Origin: DATJPD01 sp036394195
GTDB lineage: Bacteria > Pseudomonadota > Alphaproteobacteria > CACIAM-22H2
NCBI GenBank assembly: GCA_036394195.1
Contig: DASWFO010000002.1
Coordinates: 1-37,194 of the forward strand
DNA: 37,194 nt
Reading direction: 5' to 3'
The position numbers and the translations under genes were made by a program. The notes under the pieces are model-generated. The model was not told the DNA's origin and did not search any database. It was given only the letters and a program-made list of their open reading frames with translations. This document shows, one piece after another, positions 1-7,266 of the stretch; position 1 is the stretch's first letter, and each line of letters starts with the position of its first letter.

Positions 1-1119
1 CGGCGTCGCCGCCGCCCGCTGCTCGAGATTGGCGATCCGCGCCTCCTGGTCCGGAGACGAGCCGACCGATGCGGCCGGCCGCGAGTCCATCGCAGCCAGG
101 CGCCCCTCGATCTGCTTGAGGCGGCCGTCGATCTGCGGATCGCCGGCGGGCGGCCTGTCGCGCGACAAGGCGGCGATCTGGCGCTCCAGTGCTGCAAGCC
201 GCGTATCGAGACGCAGCGCGCCGGCAGCACCCCCCTCGGCACCGGGTCGGCTCTGCTGCATGGTCTGCAGCCCGAACGTGGCGAGCGACAGCAGCACGGC
301 CAGCCACACCATCGGCGTCTGCAGACGCCCACTGAGGAGGGATTGCCGCGGCGGCTTCGGCGGCTGGCCGCGGCTCGCGTCCGGCACGGCTCGCGCACCT
401 GACAACGGGGGAACCTGCCGCTCGACGAGCCGGAGGAGCTCCGCCTCATCTGGGCGTGACGCGGCCTCGAGCACGGCCCACGGCAGATTTGCCACCGGCT
501 CCAGCGCCGCGCGGCTAAGCCCGATGGCCGCCCTGCCGCGCACCGCGGTCGACAGGCCGGCCGCTTCGATCAGCTGGCGGAACGTCTCCGCCGTGCGCGC
601 CGAGTAGAGGATGACGAGCTCGATCTGACCGTCGCGCAGGGCCGCGGCGGTGGCCGGCGAAAAGGCCCCGACCGGTTCGGCGGTATAGAGCACGGCCCGG
701 CGAACCTCAAACCCGGCAGCACTCAGGCCGCCGGCCAGGTCTCCCGCGACATCCCGCCCGGCGGCATGCAGCACCGCCCCGGCCGTCGGCTGCAGGCGCT
801 CGCGAGCCAGGCGGACGAGGTCGTCGACGTCGCCGCCTGCACTCTCCACCTGGCTGAAGCCGGCGTCTCGGGCGGCCCTGGCAGTCGAGTCTCCGACCGC
901 GAAGACCGGCAGGTCGCGGCGCTCGTCCAGCGCTGCAAACATGCGGACACCGTTGGCACTGGTGAAGAGGATGGCCTGGACGCCCTCGAGGTCGAGCACC
1001 ACATCCGGGAGCGAGCGGATCTCGAGCATCGGCTCGCTGATGACCTCGTGCCCCGCGGCGGTCAGCTTCGCGGCCAGGCCTGCCGCATCGTCGCGCGGCC
1101 GGGTAATGAGGATTCGCAT
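1..1119 (-). CDS. hemD: Uroporphyrinogen-III synthase fused to a membrane-anchored coiled-coil (HemX/mitofilin-like) region, partial
   Basis: HemD cyclises hydroxymethylbilane, the HemC product, to uroporphyrinogen III for haem, sirohaem and cobalamin. The reverse complement reads without a stop from ATG at 1119 to the window edge (373 codons). Residues 1-233 resemble HemD: the start MRILITRPRDDA, then ILFTSANGV near 50-58, AVGDSTARAA near 74-83, and VILYSARTAETF near 169-180. A proline-rich linker (about 234-269) leads to one transmembrane helix (about 270-287), then an Ala/Gln/Arg-rich helix with heptad-like LAALERQIAAL and LKQIEGRLAAM segments, typical of coiled coils in HemX or COG4223 (mitofilin-like) proteins. 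The start lies 4 nt after the hemC stop, so the two form an operon. In many alphaproteobacteria hemD and the COG4223 gene are separate; here they share one frame. The C-terminus is missing. The HemD call is firm; the family of the C-terminal part is an inference. Confidence 0.85.
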   Translation of the reverse strand, partial: MRILITRPRDDAAGLAAKLTAAGHEVISEPMLEIRSLPDVVLDLEGVQAILFTSANGVRMFAALDERRDLPVFAVGDSTARAARDAGFSQVESAGGDVDDLVRLARERLQPTAGAVLHAAGRDVAGDLAGGLSAAGFEVRRAVLYTAEPVGAFSPATAAALRDGQIELVILYSARTAETFRQLIEAAGLSTAVRGRAAIGLSRAALEPVANLPWAVLEAASRPDEAELLRLVERQVPPLSGARAVPDASRGQPPKPPRQSLLSGRLQTPMVWLAVLLSLATFGLQTMQQSRPGAEGGAAGALRLDTRLAALERQIAALSRDRPPAGDPQIDGRLKQIEGRLAAMDSRPAASVGSSPDQEARIANLEQRAAATP

Positions 1120-1123
1120 CGTC

Positions 1124-2053
1124 TTAGTCGAAGAAGCCGGGCCCGGCCTCGCGGCGGAGCTCTTCACCGGCGTCGCGGCCCATTTCGGCGGCGTCGGCTT
1201 CAGCCCCCTCGCGCGCGGTGCGGATCAGCCTGCTACCGTCGGGGCGCGCGACCAGCGCATCGAGACGGAGGCGGCCGAAGGTCCGCCCGACCGCGAGAGC
1301 CGCGATCGGCGTGCGGCACGAACCGTCGAGCCGCTCCAGCACGCCGCGCTCGGCGGCGACCGCCACCCCGGTCGGCGGATGATGCAGCGGCTTGATCAGG
1401 TCCTGCATCCGCGCGTCACCGACGCGGATTTCGAGCCCGATGGCACCCTGGGCGACCGCCGGCAGCATGTCGGCCGTATCGAGAATGGCCGTGGCCTTGT
1501 GCTCGAGGCCGAGGCGGCGCAGGCCGGCCAGGGCCAGCACCGTCGCCTGCACCTCGCCGCGCTCGAATTTCCGCAGCCGCGTATCGACGTTGCCGCGAAA
1601 TTCGACCACCTGGAGGTCGCCGCGCCGGGCCAGCAGCTGCGCCTTGCGGCGCAGCGACGACGTGCCGACACGGGCGCCGGCGGCAAGCTCGGCGAGCCCG
1701 CCGACCTTGGCGATGAGGACGTCCCGCGGGTCCTCGCGCGCCAGGAAGCACGGCACCTCGAGCCCGGCCGGAATGACCGTCGGCATGTCCTTCATCGAAT
1801 GGACGGCGAGGTCCACCGTGCCGGCAAGCAGCGCCTCCTCGATTTCCTTGGTGAACAGGCCCTTGCCGCCGGCGTCGGCGAGCGGCCGATCGGTGAGCCG
1901 GTCGCCCGTGGTCTTGATCACCTCGACGGTCACCGCGCCCCGCACACCCAGCTCCGGCCAGGCGTCGGCGAGGCGGCCGCGCACCAGCTCGGCCTGCGCC
2001 AGGGCCAGCGGCGAGCCGCGCGAACCAATCCGGACAAGAGGGGCTGTGGCCAT
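1124..2053 (-). CDS. hemC: Porphobilinogen deaminase (hydroxymethylbilane synthase)
   Basis: Polymerises four porphobilinogens into hydroxymethylbilane in the cytoplasm, the step before HemD. The protein is 309 aa from the chosen ATG, normal for the family. Visible family features are VRIGSRGSPLALAQ at the N-terminus, the segment with KTTGD and GGKGLFTKE, DLAVHSMKDMPT, TSSLRRKAQLL, FRGNVDTRL, and the cofactor attachment loop LDGSCRTPIAA, where Cys246 should carry the dipyrromethane. The frame stays open 12 codons upstream of ATG 2053, but homologues start about here. hemD follows after 4 nt. Upstream the gene is divergent from the unknown-tsaD pair, sharing a 117-nt region (2054-2170) in which I see no clear promoter. 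Confidence 0.96.
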   Translation of the reverse strand: MATAPLVRIGSRGSPLALAQAELVRGRLADAWPELGVRGAVTVEVIKTTGDRLTDRPLADAGGKGLFTKEIEEALLAGTVDLAVHSMKDMPTVIPAGLEVPCFLAREDPRDVLIAKVGGLAELAAGARVGTSSLRRKAQLLARRGDLQVVEFRGNVDTRLRKFERGEVQATVLALAGLRRLGLEHKATAILDTADMLPAVAQGAIGLEIRVGDARMQDLIKPLHHPPTGVAVAAERGVLERLDGSCRTPIAALAVGRTFGRLRLDALVARPDGSRLIRTAREGAEADAAEMGRDAGEELRREAGPGFFD

Positions 2054-2170
2054 TCCGTCTTCTCTAGCAGGTGGCGCCGGCAGCGCCAAACCGTTGATCT
2101 AGACCCCGATCCGGCCCCAATTTTGCAGAATCCCCCAGCCGTTGCGAGTATGCGTTAGTGTGCGTCAGCC

Positions 2171-2692
2171 ATGGCCGTCCGGACAAAGATCAAATATCCA
2201 AAACGCGAAGCCCTGCGCATGCTGATCGCGCTGGAAGCGCAGATCGACGATCTGAAGGTGTTCGAAAGCGAAACCGAGTACGCGGTCGGCGCGCTCAGCA
2301 CCGACCGCTATGCGCAATTCCGCGCCAAGTCCGGCGAAATCTACACCCTCGGCATCATCGTCAAGACACGCGTCGACAACCTCGACAAGGGCCCGGACAC
2401 GGAGCTGACGGCCCGCTTCGACCGCGCGGTGGTCGACGCCCAGCGCATCATCATCGAGGCCAGCCTGAGGTTCATGGACGTGCTCAGCCGGATGGACGTG
2501 CTGCCGCTCGGCGCGCGCGAGATCTTCTCCGGCGAGCTTAGGAGCCTTCACGATGCGCGCGAGCGCCTGCGCGATCCCCGGCTGGCATCCTTCATCGACG
2601 ACTCTCTCGAAAAGAAAATCGGCGTCGCCGAAGCCGTCCTCACCACCATCATCGAGAAGGCGCCGCAGCTCATGAGCTTCGGCAGCACCTGA
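2171..2692 (+). CDS. Conserved-looking helical protein of unknown function, 173 aa
   Basis: I do not recognise a family. The protein is soluble-looking, strongly charged and predicted mostly alpha-helical by eye. It has no signal peptide or membrane segment and no cysteines. The start at ATG 2171 has no good Shine-Dalgarno sequence; later in-frame ATG codons would remove the basic N-terminus (KIKYPKREALRML). The stop is 4 nt before the tsaD start, so it probably shares a transcript with tsaD and may be translationally linked to it. It is divergent from hemC. The base composition and codon use match the neighbours, and the frame is open over the whole space between hemC and tsaD, which supports a real gene. 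A role in tRNA modification would be a guess from position only. Confidence 0.8.
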   Translation: MAVRTKIKYPKREALRMLIALEAQIDDLKVFESETEYAVGALSTDRYAQFRAKSGEIYTLGIIVKTRVDNLDKGPDTELTARFDRAVVDAQRIIIEASLRFMDVLSRMDVLPLGAREIFSGELRSLHDARERLRDPRLASFIDDSLEKKIGVAEAVLTTIIEKAPQLMSFGST

Positions 2693-2696
2693 TCCG

Positions 2697-3758
2697 ATGC
2701 TGGTGCTTGGCCTCGAAACAAGCTGCGACGAGACCGCCGCCGCCGTCGTCGACGACAGCCGGCGCGTGCGCGCCGACCTGGTCTTGTCGCAGACGACGCT
2801 GCACGTCCCCTATGGCGGCGTGGTGCCCGAGATCGCCGCCCGCGCCCATCTCGAACATCTCGACGGATTGATCGCCCGGGCACTGGAAGAGGCCGGTATC
2901 GGCTTTGCCGATCTCGATGCCGTGGCCGCGACGGGCGGGCCCGGCCTCATCGGTGGCGTCATCGTCGGCGTGACGACGGGCAAGGCGATCGCTCTCGCGC
3001 GCGACCTGCCGTTCCTCGCCATCAATCATCTCGAGGGGCATGCGCTGTCGGCACGGCTGTCGCACGACCTCGCGTTCCCCTATCTGCTGCTGCTCGTGTC
3101 CGGCGGGCATTGCCAGCTTCTCGCCGTCGGGGGCGTGGGCCGCTATACGCGGCTGGGGACCACGATCGACGACGCCGCCGGCGAAGCCTTCGACAAGGCG
3201 GCGAAGATGCTGGGGCTGGGATATCCCGGCGGTCCGGCGATCGAGCGCGCCGCGAAGACCGGCGATCCCTCGCGATACCCCCTTCCCCGACCCCTCAAGG
3301 GACGGCCGGGTTGCGACTTCTCTTTTGCCGGCCTGAAGACGGCGGTGCGCCAGGCGGTGGCGGCAGTCGTCGCCGCCGGTCAGCGACCGACGGCCCAGGA
3401 GGCGGCGGATCTTGCCGCCTCGTTCCAGGCGGCGGTGGCGGACAGCCTGGTCGATCGGACGGCGAATGCGATCGCCGCGTTTCGCGAGCGGTTCCCAGGC
3501 GGCCAGAGCCTCGTCGTTGCCGGCGGCGTCGCCGCAAATACCCTTCTTCGCGAGCGCCTGCAAAGCCTGGCCAGCGCTAACGGCCTGACGTTCGTGGCGC
3601 CGCCGGTCCGGCTGTGCACGGACAATGGGGCCATGATCGCCTGGGCTGGCATCGAGCGGCTGCGGCTCGGCCTCACCGACCGGCTCGATTTCAGTCCGCG
3701 GCCGCGCTGGCCCCTGGATCTCGCCGCAGCGCCCGCGCAGGGCAGTCCCAAGCGCTAG
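2697..3758 (+). CDS. tsaD: tRNA N6-threonylcarbamoyladenosine (t6A37) transferase subunit
   Basis: TsaD (formerly Gcp/YgjD) transfers the threonylcarbamoyl group from TC-AMP to A37 of ANN-decoding tRNAs, working with TsaB and TsaE. The 353-aa protein has the ASKHA-fold signatures: MLVLGLETSCDETAAA at the N-terminus, the metal-binding HxxxH in NHLEGHALS (His111 and His115), LLLLVSGGHCQL, TIDDAAGEAFDKAAKMLGL, YPGGPAIER, DFSFAGLKTA and VVAGGVAAN near the C-terminal third, then LCTDNGAMIAWAG. Length is normal. It follows the 173-aa unknown gene by 4 nt. The usual downstream partner gpsA is displaced here by puuD on the other strand. Confidence 0.97.
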   Translation: MLVLGLETSCDETAAAVVDDSRRVRADLVLSQTTLHVPYGGVVPEIAARAHLEHLDGLIARALEEAGIGFADLDAVAATGGPGLIGGVIVGVTTGKAIALARDLPFLAINHLEGHALSARLSHDLAFPYLLLLVSGGHCQLLAVGGVGRYTRLGTTIDDAAGEAFDKAAKMLGLGYPGGPAIERAAKTGDPSRYPLPRPLKGRPGCDFSFAGLKTAVRQAVAAVVAAGQRPTAQEAADLAASFQAAVADSLVDRTANAIAAFRERFPGGQSLVVAGGVAANTLLRERLQSLASANGLTFVAPPVRLCTDNGAMIAWAGIERLRLGLTDRLDFSPRPRWPLDLAAAPAQGSPKR

Positions 3759-3793
3759 ACGAGTTAGGTGGAAACAATCCTGTCCGCTTGACG

Positions 3794-3947
3794 AGCCCCT
3801 CGCCCACGGAGAGGGCGAGCGGCGCCTTTAAAAAAATTTCCCTCTCCACCCATTCTGATGGGGGGAGAGGGTTAGGGTGAGGGGGGTCAGACGATCGGCG
3901 CGATCTCGAAAGACCCTCACCCTCTCCCGCTTCGCGGGCGAGGGGCT
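3794..3947. repeat. Complex palindromic intergenic repeat
   Basis: The gap between tsaD and puuD is built of nested inverted repeats. A perfect 12-bp outer pair (AGCCCCTCGCCC, 3794-3805, with its complement at 3936-3947) encloses a hairpin of CCCTCTCC (3840-3847) with GGAGAGGG (3864-3871), extended inside by CCCAT/ATGGG, and a second pair GGGTGAGGG (3875-3883) with CCCTCACCC (3914-3922). A run of seven A residues lies at 3830-3836. The motif GAGGGTTAGGGTGAGGG is, from general knowledge, a very common dispersed intergenic palindrome in alphaproteobacteria such as Bradyrhizobium. It could also terminate both convergent transcripts. Only one copy is in this window, so its dispersal cannot be seen here. 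Confidence 0.75.
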
Positions 3948-3955
3948 TAAATGCA

Positions 3956-5149
3956 CTAATTGAGTCTTGCCCCCTGCGCGATCCACTGGCCGAGAAGGGC
4001 GCGCTCTTCGGCGGTCATTTCGGTCTTGTTGGCCAGCGGCATCGTCTCGGTGATGATGGCGCGCGCGTTGATCTTCTGGACCTGCCGCTTGATCTCTTGC
4101 GGCGTGTCGAACTTCGTGCCGTTGGGCGCTTCTTTGATGACGTCATCCGACGGGTGAGCCGAATGACAGGTCGCACAGCGCTGGGCAACGATCGCCTGCA
4201 CCTCGGCGAACGCGATCGGGGTTTCGCCCGGTTTCAGCGCCGCCTTGCCGGAGGGCTGGGCCGTCAGCAGGAACAAGGGCACGAACAGCACCGCCGAGGC
4301 GACCAGCGGCCACGGGCTCTGCCGGCCCTTGTGGCTGAGATTGATGAAGTGGTTCACGCCGCCGGCGACCAGGGCGGCCAGCAGCAGGACCAGCCAGTTA
4401 TAGGGGTTGCCGAACGTGCTCGGGTAATGCCCGCTCAGCATGATGAACACGACCGGCAGCGTCATGTAGTTGTTGTGGACGGATCGCTGCTTGGCCGCCG
4501 CGGCAAGCGCCGGATCGCCCTTGCGACCCTGGCGCGTCGCCTCGATGAGCTGCCGCTGGGCGGGCACGATCACCGTCCACACGCTGGCGGCCATGATGAT
4601 GCCCATCAGCCCGCCCACGTGCAGGAACGCGGCATGCCCGCTGAAGACATGGGTCAGCCCGTAGGCGATCCCGATGATCAGCGCAAAGCACAGCGCCAGC
4701 GGCGGCCAGCCGGTCTTGCCGAAGGGCGAGCGCCAGATCGCCTCATAAATTGCCCAGCCGCCGACGAGCGTCGCGAACCCGACGGCGATCGCAACCGCCG
4801 GGCTGATGTCCGCCTTCGCCGGATCGACCAGATAGAGGTCGGCGTCGACGTAATAGATCAGCGTCAACAGGAGGAACCCGGTGATCCCGGTGAACGCGGC
4901 TTCCCATTTGAACCAGTGGAGCTTCTTCGGCATCTCGGCCGGCGAGACCAGGACCTTCTCGACCCGGTAGAAGCCGCCGGAATGGACCATCCACAGCTCG
5001 CCCTCGAGGCCCGGCTTCGGCGTCGCCGGCGGCTCGATATTGCTGTCGAGCCACATGAAATAGAACGAGGTGCCGATCCAGCCGATCCCGAAGATGACGT
5101 GCGCCAGCCGCACGATCGCGTTCGGCCATTCGCCAAGAGAAAAATCCAT
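3956..5149 (-). CDS. puuD: Membrane-bound urate hydroxylase with C-terminal cytochrome c domain
   Basis: PuuD oxidises urate to 5-hydroxyisourate at the inner membrane and passes electrons to a cytochrome c rather than to oxygen. The N-terminal part (about 1-295) has several hydrophobic helices and PuuD-type segments: EWPNAIVRLAHVIFGIGWIG, then FYFMWLDS, HWFKWEAAFTGITGF, HVGGLMGIIMAASVW and NHFINLSHKGR. The C-terminal part is a class I cytochrome c with the haem site C325-A-T-C328-H329 and a likely Met ligand in ETMPLANKTEMT. ATG 5149 was chosen because CGGAG precedes it by 4 nt; a GTG six codons upstream (5167) is also open. It stands alone, without other purine-degradation genes, between tsaD and gpsA and on the opposite strand to both. 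Confidence 0.93.
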   Translation of the reverse strand: MDFSLGEWPNAIVRLAHVIFGIGWIGTSFYFMWLDSNIEPPATPKPGLEGELWMVHSGGFYRVEKVLVSPAEMPKKLHWFKWEAAFTGITGFLLLTLIYYVDADLYLVDPAKADISPAVAIAVGFATLVGGWAIYEAIWRSPFGKTGWPPLALCFALIIGIAYGLTHVFSGHAAFLHVGGLMGIIMAASVWTVIVPAQRQLIEATRQGRKGDPALAAAAKQRSVHNNYMTLPVVFIMLSGHYPSTFGNPYNWLVLLLAALVAGGVNHFINLSHKGRQSPWPLVASAVLFVPLFLLTAQPSGKAALKPGETPIAFAEVQAIVAQRCATCHSAHPSDDVIKEAPNGTKFDTPQEIKRQVQKINARAIITETMPLANKTEMTAEERALLGQWIAQGARLN

Positions 5150-5302
5150 CGCACTCCGTTGCGGCACAGTTAAGAACAGCGGCCGCCGCTGCGCGGGCGA
5201 CTATGCCGGACAACCAGATTGCAAGTAAACCTCCGGGTCGCATGTGAACCTCCGCGGTCAGAAGGGCTTGCGCCGGGCGCGCGACCCCTCGATTATCGGC
5301 CT

Positions 5303-6325
5303 ATGACGACGACCGGAGCAGAGCCATTCCAGCGTCTCGCCATCATCGGCGCCGGCGCCTGGGGCACGGCCTTGGCCATCGCCGTCCGCCGCGGCAACCG
5401 AATCACCGACATTCCGCTGTGGGCGCATGAGCACGAGGTGGCGGCGGATATAAACGCGCGGCGCGTGAACGAGGCATTTCTGCCCGGGCTCGAGATCCCG
5501 CCGGGCGTCCACGCGACAGCCGATTTGGGGTCGGCGATCGGCCAGGCCGACGTGGCGCTGATCGCCGTACCGGCCCAGCATGTGCGTGCGGTGGCGGAGC
5601 GGTGTGCCGGTGCGTTGCGTCCGGGCACGATCCTGGTGTTGTGCGCCAAGGGCATCGAGCTGAACAGCGGCAAGCTGATGAGCGAAGTGCTGGCCGAAGC
5701 CTGCCCGACCGCGCGCCTGGCGGTGCTGTCGGGCCCGACCTTCGCCGCCGAAGTCGCGGCCGGCAAGCCGACGGCGGTCACCCTCGCGTGCCGGGAGGGA
5801 CCGGCGGGGGCGGCGCTCACGGCGACGATCGGCTCGGCGGCGCTGCGTCCATATCTCACCGACGACATCGTCGGCGCGCAAATCGGCGGGGCGGTCAAGA
5901 ACGTGATCGCGATCGCCTGCGGCATCGTCGATGGACGGCACCTCGGCGACAATGCCCGGGCCGCCCTGATCGCCCGCGGGCTCAGCGAAATGACGCGGCT
6001 CGGCATCGCCCTTGGCGGCCGGCGCGAGACGCTGATGGGATTGTCCGGCCTGGGCGATCTCGCCCTCACCTGCAACGGGCAGCAATCGCGCAATCTCTCG
6101 CTGGGGATCGCGCTGGGCAAAGGCAAGACCGTGGCCGAGGCGCTGTCAGGCCGCCGCGCGGTCGTCGAAGGCGTCGACACCGCCGCCGCGGTGCTCGCGC
6201 TGGCCCGGCGGCAGGGGGTCGACATGCCGATCGTCGCCGCCGTCGACAGCATTCTTCACCACGGCGCCGACATCAACCGGACCGTCGCATCCCTCCTCGA
6301 GCGACCGTTCAAGAGCGAAGAGTGA
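5303..6325 (+). CDS. gpsA: Glycerol-3-phosphate dehydrogenase [NAD(P)+]
   Basis: Reduces dihydroxyacetone phosphate to sn-glycerol-3-phosphate for phospholipid synthesis; cytoplasmic. The 340-aa protein carries the Rossmann motif IIGAGAWGTALA (G16-x-G18), VPAQHVRAV, LCAKGIE, LSGPTFAAEVAAGKPTAV, GGAVKNVIAIACGI with the catalytic-type Lys199, and LSGLGDLALTC. The frame is open further upstream to 5219, but homologues begin close to ATG 5303. It is followed after 4 nt by the EVE-domain gene and then the Rieske gene, apparently one operon. The 153-nt gap to the divergent puuD should hold both promoters; I see only a weak duplicated AACCTCCG there (about 5228 and 5247). Confidence 0.97.
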   Translation: MTTTGAEPFQRLAIIGAGAWGTALAIAVRRGNRITDIPLWAHEHEVAADINARRVNEAFLPGLEIPPGVHATADLGSAIGQADVALIAVPAQHVRAVAERCAGALRPGTILVLCAKGIELNSGKLMSEVLAEACPTARLAVLSGPTFAAEVAAGKPTAVTLACREGPAGAALTATIGSAALRPYLTDDIVGAQIGGAVKNVIAIACGIVDGRHLGDNARAALIARGLSEMTRLGIALGGRRETLMGLSGLGDLALTCNGQQSRNLSLGIALGKGKTVAEALSGRRAVVEGVDTAAAVLALARRQGVDMPIVAAVDSILHHGADINRTVASLLERPFKSEE

Positions 6326-6329
6326 GGCC

Positions 6330-6743
6330 ATGAACTACTGGCTCATGAAATCCGAACCGGACACCTATTCCTGGTCGAAGCTGGTGACCGAGAAGCGCGG
6401 GCGCTGGGACGGGGTGCGCAACCCGATCGCGGCGCGCAACCTTAAGCGGATGAAGGTCGGCGATAAGGTGTTTTTTTATCACTCCAATATCGGCAAGGAG
6501 ATCGTCGGCGTGATGGAGGTCGTGCGCGAGCACTACCCGGACCCCAGCGACGACACCGGCAAGTGGGTCGCCGTCGACGTGAAGCCGGACAAGCCGGTCA
6601 AGACGCCGGTCACGCTGGCCGCCGTCAAGGCCGAGCCGCGCCTCGCCGAGATGGCGCTCGCCCGTTATGCACGCCTGTCGGTGCAGCCGGTGACACCCGA
6701 AGAGTGGAAACTGGTCTGCCGCATGGCCGGCCTTGGCGCGTGA
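6330..6743 (+). CDS. EVE domain-containing protein
   Basis: EVE domains belong to the PUA-like fold and bind modified bases in RNA or DNA; human THYN1 is the best-known relative. The 137-aa protein is a single domain of typical length. It opens with MNYWLMKSEPDTYSW, followed by WDGVRNPIAARNLKRMKVGD, the FFYHSN segment and IVGVMEVV, all typical of the family. It starts 4 nt after gpsA and its stop overlaps the next start as GTGA. In many alphaproteobacteria the same gene lies near gpsA and tsaD, which fits a link to RNA modification or quality control, though the exact ligand is not known. Confidence 0.93.
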   Translation: MNYWLMKSEPDTYSWSKLVTEKRGRWDGVRNPIAARNLKRMKVGDKVFFYHSNIGKEIVGVMEVVREHYPDPSDDTGKWVAVDVKPDKPVKTPVTLAAVKAEPRLAEMALARYARLSVQPVTPEEWKLVCRMAGLGA

Positions 6744-7069
6744 GCCGGAGGCTCTGCCGCCTCGAGGATTTGGCCGATCCCGGTGCCAAAGGGTTTTCCC
6801 TTCGCGACGACCGGGCGAAAGTGGAGATCTTCGTGGTCCGCTCGCAGGGCGAGGTCCGCGGCTACGTCAACTCCTGCCCGCATATCGGGACGCCGCTGGA
6901 CTTCCTGCCGGACCGCTTTCTCACCCGCGACCGCACCGAAATCCTCTGCTCAACCCATGGGGCCAGGTTCGAGATCGCCACCGGGCTTTGCCTGGCCGGA
7001 CCGTGCAAAGGACGCGCGTTAACCGGTGTCCCGCTGGCGGTGGACGCAGGCTGGGTCCGACTAAAGTAA
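6740..7069 (+). CDS. Small Rieske [2Fe-2S] ferredoxin-like protein
   Basis: A stand-alone Rieske domain of 109 aa. The cluster ligands are visible as C46-x-H48 in NSCPHIGTPLD and C70-x2-H73 in ILCSTHGARFE; two further cysteines lie in GLCLAGPCKGR. There is no signal peptide, so it should be cytoplasmic. The start is taken as GTG 6740, whose GTGA overlaps the stop of the EVE gene, giving translational coupling. The same reading frame is open further upstream, but only inside the EVE gene. Such small Rieske proteins usually pass electrons to or from an unidentified partner oxygenase or reductase. I cannot name the partner; nothing adjacent is an obvious oxygenase. Confidence 0.9.
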   Translation: MSRRLCRLEDLADPGAKGFSLRDDRAKVEIFVVRSQGEVRGYVNSCPHIGTPLDFLPDRFLTRDRTEILCSTHGARFEIATGLCLAGPCKGRALTGVPLAVDAGWVRLK

Positions 7070-7119
7070 ACGGTAATGATTCTGGTCGGCGATCAGCGAG
7101 TGGCGTAAGCTTATGTAAG

Positions 7120-7149
7120 TTGACGCCCTAATAAGGGCTCAATTATTAA
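7120..7149 (+). promoter_or_regulatory. Stem-loop overlapping a possible promoter of the LuxR-type gene
   Basis: In the AT-richer gap between the Rieske gene and the LuxR-type gene, TTGA-C-GCCCT (7120-7129) pairs with AGGGC-TCAA (7134-7142) around an AATA loop, with one bulged base. The left arm doubles as a -35-like TTGACG (7120-7125), and TATTAA (7144-7149) sits 18 nt later as a -10-like hexamer. It may be an operator inside a promoter or a weak terminator for the gpsA operon. No real T-tract follows. Confidence 0.35.
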
Positions 7150-7266
7150 GTAGTGTATGCTGCTGGGAACCGACGCAGCGCGAGGGACGCAGAGCGTTCG
7201 GCCAAGGGCTGTCATGGCAAATGGATGTAGCCAATGACACGCAGGGTGATCGAGGACGAGGAAGCA

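Noticed and set aside
941..2158. A 405-codon plus-strand frame opposite hemC and hemD
   Set aside because: Antisense to motif-complete hemC and hemD.
4097..5173. A 358-codon plus-strand frame opposite puuD
   Set aside because: Antisense to a gene with clear PuuD and cytochrome c motifs; Arg/His/Asp/Gln-rich.
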